5,233 nt of DNA. It comes from Caldisericota bacterium (GTDB taxonomy: Bacteria; Caldisericota; Caldisericia; Cryosericales; Cryosericaceae). The stretch lies in NCBI GenBank assembly GCA_026390215.1, contig JAPLGJ010000018.1:1-5233 (forward strand), given 5' to 3'. This document shows, piece by piece, positions 1-4,657 of this stretch. Position numbers and translations under genes: made by a program. How positions within the stretch are numbered: position 1 is the first letter of the stretch; each line of letters opens with the position of its first letter. The notes beneath the pieces are model-generated. The model was not told the DNA's origin and made no database searches. It saw only the letters and a program-made list of their open reading frames with translations.

Positions 1-2
1 CG

Positions 3-203
3 AACGAGCATCGTGGGGGACCTCGCCCCGGTTCTGCTGGTCGTTCTTCAAGCGGAGATGGGCGTCCTCAGAGCGACAAGCGTGGTGGAAGTTTCGGTGC
101 CGCGAGACCAAGTGGAAGCCCCGGTTCAGTGCACCGCCCCAGTGGTGGGCACGGTGATCCGCGCGATCACAGGGGCAGCAAGAGCGGTCCCTACAACCAC
201 TAG
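3..203 (+). CDS. C-terminal tail of a Gly/Arg/Ser-rich protein, probably a DEAD-box RNA helicase (5' end outside window)
   Basis: The reading frame is open from the left edge and ends at TAG 201-203, giving 66 visible residues. The peptide is low-complexity and basic, dominated by Gly, Ser, Arg, Pro and His (for example HRGGPRPGSAGRSSSGDGR near its start and GGHGDPRDHRGSKSGPYNH at its end). It has no hydrophobic stretch and no folded-domain motif. Bacterial DEAD-box RNA helicases (RhlE, DeaD/CsdA types) commonly end in such RGG-like tails, which bind RNA non-specifically; some RNA-binding and single-strand DNA-binding proteins do too. No helicase motif is in view, so the family is inferred from composition only. 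The frame starting at base 1 is also open to 219, but it gives a generic Val/Ala-rich peptide and would run closer to the terminator. A terminator 25 bases after the TAG supports a gene ending here. Confidence 0.6.
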   Translation, partial: NEHRGGPRPGSAGRSSSGDGRPQSDKRGGSFGAARPSGSPGSVHRPSGGHGDPRDHRGSKSGPYNH

Positions 204-228
204 CGTGGGTCGAGACTGAGTTGACCAT

Positions 229-260
229 GGGGGGCGCCATACGGCGCCTCTCTTCGGTTT
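229..260 (+). terminator. Intrinsic terminator-like hairpin after the first gene
   Basis: Arms 229-238 (GGGGGGCGCC) and 243-252 (GGCGCCTCTC) pair over 10 base pairs, including two G-T wobbles, around an ATAC loop. The core GGCGCC/GGCGCC is perfect. The trailing TTCGGTTT is a weak and interrupted T-tract. It lies 25 bases after the TAG of the upstream gene and before the next promoter, the expected place for a terminator. Confidence 0.65.
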
Positions 261-279
261 ATGGGGTCCGTTCCGTTTC

Positions 280-307
280 TTGTTCGTAGTACGAATGAGG
301 GTATACT
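280..307 (+). promoter_or_regulatory. Sigma70-type promoter of the MATE operon
   Basis: TATACT at 302-307 matches the -10 consensus at five of six bases. TTGTTC at 280-285, 16 bases upstream, is a weak -35 element (only TTG matches). Transcription would start near 313-315, giving a leader of about 47 bases before the GTG start at 361. The weak -35 box suggests low basal activity, or an activator or repressor acting here; a palindrome sits between the two boxes. Confidence 0.55.
283..295 (+). promoter_or_regulatory. Candidate operator: perfect palindrome TTCGTA-G-TACGAA
   Basis: A 13-base perfect inverted repeat has 6-base arms around a single G. It overlaps the end of the -35 box and lies in the spacer before the -10 box, where a bound dimer would block RNA polymerase. 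Short dyads in promoter spacers are typical of MarR- and TetR-family repressors, which often control multidrug efflux genes. No regulator gene is present in the window, so the binding protein is unknown. Confidence 0.5.
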
Positions 308-350
308 ACTAGGCGTCTGAAGCAGGTGTGGGTTCGTGCCCCCGCCGTCT

Positions 351-363
351 GGAGGAGACTGTG
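351..363 (+). promoter_or_regulatory. Ribosome-binding site that sets the GTG start of the first MATE gene
   Basis: GGAGG at 351-355 lies 5 bases before GTG 361, an ideal spacing. An in-frame GTG at 328 has only a poor AAGCAGG ahead of it and would add 11 residues with no counterpart in the paralogous downstream protein. The GGAGG also sits in the loop of a small possible hairpin, GTCT (347-350) with AGAC (356-359), which is probably too weak to matter. Confidence 0.8.
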
Positions 364-1821
364 GCAAGGACTGCATCAAGAAAAGAGATACTCGAAGGAC
401 CCATCGTCCTGACCATGTTCAGACTGGCATGGCCGCTGATGATTGCCAGCCTGCTGCACTACCTGTACAACATGGCCGATACCTTCTGGGTGGGCCATTT
501 GCCTGCGTCCGAGAATGCCTCCGCTGTCGCCGGGCTCCAGATAGCAGGTCCAGTCATTTTCTTCCTCATGGCATTTGCCTTCGGGTTCAACTCGGGAGGG
601 CTGGCGCTCGTGTCTCAGTACATGGGTGCCCATCGGAAGGAGGAAGCGAACACGGCAGCAGCCAAGACGCTTTCTCTGTCGATTGTCTTCGGGCTCTTCA
701 TCATGGTGACAGGCGTCGTCTTCTCGCCTACCCTGCTGAGACTCCTCACCAATGACTCTGCTGTCGTTCGCGCCGGAACGATCTACACACGCATCATCTT
801 CATAGGCATGCCCTTTGAGTTCGTCGCCGTAGCATACGCCCAGGTCATGGCAGCTTACGGAGATACGATTACGCCCATGCTTGTGAGCCTGGCGACCGTT
901 CTCCTGAACATCGTGTTGGATCCATTCCTGATCTTCGGGTGGGGGCCCTTCGCGCGCATGACGGTTGCTGGGGCTGCGGTGGCCACCATCATCTGCCAGG
1001 CCATCGCCGCAATCATCTCGCTGGTCATCCTGTTCAAGGGGAGACATGGTCTCCGTGTCAGCTGGCGCGACCTTCTGCCGGACTGGTTCTGGTACAGGCG
1101 TATTCTCAAGATCGGCCTCCCTTCCTCTATCGGTGTCTCCGGGACGTCATTCGGGTTTCTGGTTCTGACAGGGATCATCGGCCGCGTGCCCAACGCAACG
1201 GTAGCACTCTCTGCATATGGCATCGGTGACCGCTTCATCAGGGTCTGTTTCATTGCCATCGATGGCCTGTCGCTTTCGATCTCGACGATGGTTGGTCATG
1301 CGTTGGGCGGGGACCTGCGGAAACGAGCCAACAGTGTCGTATGGACCGGGACGGCGCTGATGTTTGGGGTACTTGTAGCTGAAGGGGCCATTCTGTGGGC
1401 CCTCACGCCATGGTTGTTCAGGGCCTTCATTCCGACGCAGCCGGCCATCATCAGCGAGGGCATCCTGTTCATGTCCCTGTTTCTGCCATCCATTCCCTTC
1501 TTCGGCATCGTCAACGGTGTCCAGTCGGCGTTCCAGGGTTCGGGGCACAATACGCCGCCGATGATCATGCAGCTTGTACGTCTCTGGGGCCTTCGCGTTC
1601 CGCTGTCATTGGTTTTTGGGTTTGCCCTGCACATGGGATCGCGTGGCATCTGGACGGGTATGCTGGTAAGCAACGTCCTTGCGGCTATACTCGCTCTTGT
1701 GTTCCTGACGACCGTCGACTGGCACCACAAGGTGATCGAACACTCTCCGTCTGCTGCAGGCGAAGCATTTGGGGGAGAAACCGCCGACGTGTTCGCCGTC
1801 CCGGCTGAATCTCAGACCTAG
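361..1821 (+). CDS. MATE-family efflux transporter, first copy
   Basis: This 486-residue inner-membrane antiporter belongs to the multidrug and toxic compound extrusion family (NorM/DinF/MepA-like), which exports cationic drugs or metabolites in exchange for Na+ or H+. Length and pattern fit the family: about twelve hydrophobic segments (roughly residues 15-38, 54-86, 103-124, 138-163, 172-194, 203-226, 251-275, 282-312, 328-350, 366-390, 410-424, 430-451). The second half repeats the first, with GLPSSIGVSGTSFGF answering the TM1 region. Family hallmarks are NMADTFWVGHL in TM1 (Asp40) and NIVLDPFLIFG in TM5 (Asp187). By alignment these Asp residues fall where the N-lobe cation/proton-site aspartates lie in DinF and PfMATE. 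The last 35 residues are hydrophilic and cytoplasmic. GTG 361 is chosen for its GGAGG site and for agreement with the downstream paralogue. It is the first gene of a two-gene operon. The substrate cannot be read from sequence. Confidence 0.95.
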   Translation: MARTASRKEILEGPIVLTMFRLAWPLMIASLLHYLYNMADTFWVGHLPASENASAVAGLQIAGPVIFFLMAFAFGFNSGGLALVSQYMGAHRKEEANTAAAKTLSLSIVFGLFIMVTGVVFSPTLLRLLTNDSAVVRAGTIYTRIIFIGMPFEFVAVAYAQVMAAYGDTITPMLVSLATVLLNIVLDPFLIFGWGPFARMTVAGAAVATIICQAIAAIISLVILFKGRHGLRVSWRDLLPDWFWYRRILKIGLPSSIGVSGTSFGFLVLTGIIGRVPNATVALSAYGIGDRFIRVCFIAIDGLSLSISTMVGHALGGDLRKRANSVVWTGTALMFGVLVAEGAILWALTPWLFRAFIPTQPAIISEGILFMSLFLPSIPFFGIVNGVQSAFQGSGHNTPPMIMQLVRLWGLRVPLSLVFGFALHMGSRGIWTGMLVSNVLAAILALVFLTTVDWHHKVIEHSPSAAGEAFGGETADVFAVPAESQT

Positions 1822-3201
1822 GAGAAGAACATGAGCGATCGGTCCAGAATGCCCACGCGCGAGGAGATCCTTCACGGTCCAGTCGTCATGACCATATTCC
1901 GGCTGTCCTGGCCCGTGATGGTTAGTTCTCTGCTCAACATGGTGTACAACATGACCGACACGTTCTGGGTCGGACACCTTCCAAAAGCCGAGAATGCGGC
2001 AGCAGTCGCCGGCCTCCAGATTGCCGGACCGGTCGTCTGGTTCCTCGTGGCATTTGCGTTCGGATTCGGGTCCGCGGGTCTCGCCCTCGTTTCCCAGTTC
2101 AGGGGAGCGCACAACGAGGCCGACGCGGAGAAGGCGGCCGGCCAGACCATGTCTCTGGCGATCCTGCTCGGATTTGCCGTGGCTGTCATCGGCGTCGTGC
2201 TGTCGCCAATCCTGCTCCCCATATTGACTCCAGACCGGGCCATTTCAGCGAATGCGATCAGCTACACGCGCATCATCTTCATCGGCATGCCCGCCATCTT
2301 CGTGTCAGCCACGTACGCGGAGATTATGAATGCTTATGGAGATACCGTGACGCCAATGGTCATCAATGCGGTCACAGTCGGCCTGAACGTACTTCTGGAC
2401 CCATTCATGATCTTCGGATGGGGTCCCTTCGCCCGCATGGGCGTTGCCGGTGCCGCCCTTGCGACGATCCTGTGTCAGGTCTTGGCCGCCGTCATCTCGC
2501 TGTGGGTCCTCATGACGGGGAGGCGCAGATTGAGAGTGGTCTGGGGCGACCTGCGGCCCGAGATTGCCTGGGTCAGGCGCATCCTCCGCATTGGCCTTCC
2601 CGCAGCGGTGGGTGGGTCTGGTACATCCTTTGGATTCATTGTCCTGACAGGCATTATCGGCCGCGTGCCCAACGCCACGGTAGCGCTGTCGGCGTACGGG
2701 ATCGGGGACAGGATGTTCAGCATTACCTCCCTCATCAACGACGGAGCGGGCGTGGGCATCGCCACGATGGTGGGACAAGCGCTGGGGGCCGGCATGAAGG
2801 AACGGGCCACGGCCGTGGTGCGGCAGGGGACGACCGCGATCGTCGGCCTGATGGCGATCGCAAGCGTTCTCCTGCGCCTTATCACGCCTCTGGTGTTCCG
2901 AGCGTTCATTCCGAGTCATCCGGAGATTATCGCCGAAGGAGTCCTCTTCATGTCCATCTTCCTCTGGGCCAACCCGTTCTTTGGGCTCATGATGGGTGTC
3001 CAGTCGGCGTTTATGGGCTCAGGGCACAATGTTCCAAACATGATCCTGGATTTGGTCCGGCTGTGGGGTTTGCGCGTGCCGCTGGCATGGTTCTTCGCCA
3101 TGGCCCTGAACCTGGGATCACGTGGTGTCTGGATCGGTATGACCGTCAGCAACGTTGTGGCAGGCCTGCTTTCGCTCATTCTTGTGTTCACGGTGGACTG
3201 G
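382..3201 (+). repeat. Divergent tandem duplication containing the two MATE genes
   Basis: Bases 382-1722 and 1861-3201 encode homologous residues at a constant offset of 1479 bases, checked at four well-separated points (starting near 1177, 1522, 1714 and the TM5 Asp codon), so no indel has been fixed within the core. Most codons differ at silent positions, showing an old duplication, but short runs are identical, such as ATCGGCCGCGTGCCCAACGC at 1177-1196 and 2656-2675. Confidence 0.85.
1820..1833 (+). promoter_or_regulatory. Overlapping stop codon and ribosome-binding site between the two MATE genes
   Basis: The TAG stop (1819-1821) of the first MATE gene overlaps AGGAGA (1820-1825), which is followed by a 5-base spacer and ATG 1831. 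A ribosome finishing the first gene can restart directly on the second, so translational coupling is likely. The two genes share a frame: TAG GAG AAG AAC ATG. Confidence 0.8.
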
Positions 3202-3303
3202 CGCAAGAACGTCATCGGGCATGTGTCTGTTCCTGAGACTCTGCTGCTCGGCGAGGAAGCGATATCATCTGTCTCCGCAGTTGAGGTTGACGACCGTCCG
3301 TAG
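1831..3303 (+). CDS. MATE-family efflux transporter, second copy (tandem paralogue)
   Basis: This 490-residue integral membrane antiporter of the MATE family aligns gap-free with the upstream protein from its residue 11 (EEILHGP) to VDW near residue 457, well over half of the positions being identical by eye. It keeps twelve hydrophobic segments, NMTDTFWVGHL (Asp43) and NVLLDPFMIFGWGPFARM (Asp190), so the N-lobe coupling aspartates are present. Differences cluster in the TM8 region of the C-lobe (MFSITSLINDGAGVGIATMVG against FIRVCFIAIDGLSLSISTMVG upstream), in the loops and in the C-terminal tail, which is unrelated between the copies. Changes in the cavity-lining C-lobe suggest a different substrate range. 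ATG 1831 is fixed by AGGAGA five bases upstream. It starts 9 bases after the first copy ends, has no promoter of its own that I can see, and is probably co-transcribed. No strong terminator follows its TAG. Confidence 0.95.
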   Translation: MSDRSRMPTREEILHGPVVMTIFRLSWPVMVSSLLNMVYNMTDTFWVGHLPKAENAAAVAGLQIAGPVVWFLVAFAFGFGSAGLALVSQFRGAHNEADAEKAAGQTMSLAILLGFAVAVIGVVLSPILLPILTPDRAISANAISYTRIIFIGMPAIFVSATYAEIMNAYGDTVTPMVINAVTVGLNVLLDPFMIFGWGPFARMGVAGAALATILCQVLAAVISLWVLMTGRRRLRVVWGDLRPEIAWVRRILRIGLPAAVGGSGTSFGFIVLTGIIGRVPNATVALSAYGIGDRMFSITSLINDGAGVGIATMVGQALGAGMKERATAVVRQGTTAIVGLMAIASVLLRLITPLVFRAFIPSHPEIIAEGVLFMSIFLWANPFFGLMMGVQSAFMGSGHNVPNMILDLVRLWGLRVPLAWFFAMALNLGSRGVWIGMTVSNVVAGLLSLILVFTVDWRKNVIGHVSVPETLLLGEEAISSVSAVEVDDRP

Positions 3304-3331
3304 GTAGTCTGCGCCGCGCTCATCGGAGTGA

Positions 3332-3350
3332 TTGACGCGCCTTGACGCGC
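3332..3350 (+). repeat. Tandem direct repeat TTGACGCGC upstream of the sensor-Nramp promoter
   Basis: TTGACGCGC occurs at 3332-3340 and 3342-3350, exactly 10 bases (about one helical turn) apart. A third, partial copy, TTGACA at 3355-3360, is the -35 box. Direct repeats with 10-11 base phasing just upstream of a -35 element are typical of response-regulator or activator sites, but no known consensus is matched. Confidence 0.4.
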
Positions 3351-3352
3351 GT
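3335..3352 (+). repeat. GC-rich inverted repeat ACGCGC-CTTGAC-GCGCGT
   Basis: A perfect 6-base-pair stem has a 6-base loop and lies 32 bases after the second MATE stop codon. It could help end the MATE transcript, but no T-run follows, so it is not a convincing intrinsic terminator. It could equally be a protein-binding dyad. It overlaps the TTGACGCGC direct repeat, so the two symmetries are not independent. Confidence 0.4.
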
Positions 3353-3364
3353 GCTTGACAGCAC
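3351..3364 (+). promoter_or_regulatory. Inverted repeat GTGCT-TGAC-AGCAC straddling the -35 box
   Basis: Perfect 5-base arms (3351-3355 and 3360-3364) enclose TGAC, so the dyad is centred on the TTGACA -35 element. A repressor bound here would occlude the promoter. The arms are short, and chance occurrence cannot be excluded. Confidence 0.3.
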
Positions 3365-3383
3365 AAGCCATCGTGCATAGCAT
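3355..3383 (+). promoter_or_regulatory. Sigma70-type promoter of the sensor-Nramp operon
   Basis: TTGACA (3355-3360) is a perfect -35 box, followed after exactly 17 bases by TAGCAT (3378-3383), which matches the -10 consensus at four of six positions. The expected start near 3390 gives a leader of about 30 bases. That is too short to hold a Mg2+ riboswitch, so any metal control would be at the promoter or in the protein. Confidence 0.6.
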
Positions 3384-3410
3384 ACAGGCGCCGTACTATT
3401 CTCTCGCCCC

Positions 3411-3424
3411 AGGAGGCGCGGATG
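3411..3424 (+). promoter_or_regulatory. Strong ribosome-binding site of the PRC/MgtE-N/CBS gene
   Basis: AGGAGG at 3411-3416 is a full Shine-Dalgarno core, 5 bases before ATG 3422. It fixes the start of the downstream gene. Confidence 0.85.
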
Positions 3425-4645
3425 TTCTACCTCAGCAACATTCTTGGCATGCGCGTTCTGGATCGAAAGCAGGCCGTCGTCGGCTCGATAGCTGACCTTG
3501 AAGTGGCCACCGGCGAGAAGTTTCCGGCCGTCATGGCTGTTCTCGTCACGACCCGGCGCGGCTTGACGCGTGTGGCATGGCATAACGTGCGCGGCCTGGG
3601 CATCACCGAGTGCACCCTCAAACTCGCCGATGCAGAACTTCAGCCCAACTTTAAGCTGGAAGACACGTCCATGCTGCTGCTCAACCATGTTCTCGACAAA
3701 CAGATTGTCGATATCCATGGTGCCAAGGTCGTGCGTGTGAACGACATCGAGCTGGCGGAAAGCCACGGGCAGCTGCGTGTCATAGCGGCTGATGCCGGGT
3801 TCCGGAGCTTCATGCGCAGGGCCGGGTTCGCATGGCTCATCCATGTCGTCGAGCGGGGGCGTCATCACAAGATTGGCGAGAACTCGATTCCGTGGAGTTT
3901 TGTCGAGCCTCTTGGGCGCGACGTTCGCAGCGTGCAGGTGAGGGCGACCTGGAAAGAGCTCTCGAAACTGCACCCTTCGGACTTGGCGGATGTCGTGGAC
4001 GACCTGGATTTCAATGAACGCGACGCTTTGTTCAAAGCGCTCAACGACGAGCTGGCGGCCGATACACTCGCTGAACTGGAGGACGACAAGGTCAAGGTCA
4101 CCATCCTCGAACGTCTTGGCGTGGCCCGCGCCGCTGACATTCTCGAGGAGATGGACCCAGATGACGCTGCGGACATCCTGCAGGACACGCGGGCTGAAAC
4201 GCAAGAGGCGATGCTTCAGGAAATGGAGCCCGAAGAACGTGCGGACGTTCGCGAGCTGCTGGCTTATGATGAGGATACTGCCGGTGGCCTCATGACCAAC
4301 GACTATCTCGAGATCAGGCAGGAAATGTCGGCCGAGCAGGTCATCGGGCTTCTGCGTCGGGAGGCTCCAGATACGGAGACCATCTATTACCTGTACGTCA
4401 CCGACGATGACGGGCATCTGGCGGGGATCCTGTCGCTGCGTGCGCTGATTGTCGCGCAGCCCGGCACGGTCGTAGCCGACATCATGCAGAAGCGAACCGT
4501 CTCAGTGTTCGTGGACGATCCGAAGGGCAAAGTGGCTGAGATCATCGGCAAGTACAACTACCTTGCGCTGCCGGTCGTTGACCACGAGGGCGTCCTGCAG
4601 GGCATTGTTACGGTCGACGACGTCATCGACCAGGCGATGGATTAG
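3422..4645 (+). CDS. Soluble PRC-barrel / MgtE N-terminal / tandem-CBS protein, probable Mg2+ sensor partner of the Nramp transporter
   Basis: This is a 407-residue cytosolic protein with no membrane segment or signal peptide. Domains in order: a PRC-barrel-like unit (about 3-78, beginning SNILGMRVLDRKQAVVGSI); a second one (about 82-165, ending IPWSFVEPL); an MgtE N-terminal superhelical domain (about 176-285, with HPSDLADVVDDL, EMDPDDAADIL and YDEDTAGGLMT, close to MgtE consensus motifs); and two CBS domains (about 289-345 and 352-405, ending YNYLALPVVDHEG then GIVTVDDVIDQ). In MgtE Mg2+ channels the N and CBS domains bind Mg2+ through acidic residues and close the pore when cytosolic Mg2+ is high. 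Here the MgtE pore domain is missing and an Nramp-family transporter gene follows 9 bases later. I infer a separate metal-sensing subunit that regulates that transporter. The PRC units could mediate protein contact. Domain calls are strong; the regulatory role is inference. Confidence 0.92.
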   Translation: MFYLSNILGMRVLDRKQAVVGSIADLEVATGEKFPAVMAVLVTTRRGLTRVAWHNVRGLGITECTLKLADAELQPNFKLEDTSMLLLNHVLDKQIVDIHGAKVVRVNDIELAESHGQLRVIAADAGFRSFMRRAGFAWLIHVVERGRHHKIGENSIPWSFVEPLGRDVRSVQVRATWKELSKLHPSDLADVVDDLDFNERDALFKALNDELAADTLAELEDDKVKVTILERLGVARAADILEEMDPDDAADILQDTRAETQEAMLQEMEPEERADVRELLAYDEDTAGGLMTNDYLEIRQEMSAEQVIGLLRREAPDTETIYYLYVTDDDGHLAGILSLRALIVAQPGTVVADIMQKRTVSVFVDDPKGKVAEIIGKYNYLALPVVDHEGVLQGIVTVDDVIDQAMD

Positions 4646-4657
4646 TCCTGGGCCATG
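4643..4657 (+). other. In-frame amber junction between the sensor gene and the Nramp gene
   Basis: The sequence reads TAG TCC TGG GCC ATG: the stop of the sensor gene and the start of the transporter gene are in the same frame, three codons apart. I see no Shine-Dalgarno within 15 bases of the ATG. Translation of the second gene therefore probably depends on termination-reinitiation, or could occur in part by TAG read-through. Confidence 0.6.

Noticed and set aside
13..219. 68-codon open frame at the left edge as a separate small protein
   Set aside because: The overlapping frame ending at 203 gives a coherent helicase-type Gly/Arg/Ser tail. The alternative peptide has no motif, and I see no ribosome site for it.
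328..360. Upstream GTG start for the first MATE gene (11 extra residues)
   Set aside because: It has a poor ribosome site, and the added residues have no match in the paralogue. GTG 361 has GGAGG at ideal spacing.
2418..3236. 272-codon + strand open frame inside the second MATE gene
   Set aside because: It is an out-of-frame shadow: the peptide is Arg/His/Gly-rich with no family motif, and the MATE frame across it is intact.
3304..3334. Intrinsic terminator directly after the second MATE gene
   Set aside because: There is no stable hairpin followed by a T-run in this stretch. The only stem nearby (3335-3352) lacks a T-tract.
3384..3421. Mg2+ riboswitch (M-box or mgtA-like leader) ahead of the sensor gene
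   Set aside because: The predicted leader is only about 30 bases, far too short for a known Mg2+ riboswitch, and shows no stem structure.
3320..4417. Long open frame of 365 codons on the - strand opposite the sensor gene
   Set aside because: It is the antisense shadow of a gene with clear PRC, MgtE-N and CBS motifs. Its own translation has no recognisable domain and runs through the promoter of the real gene.
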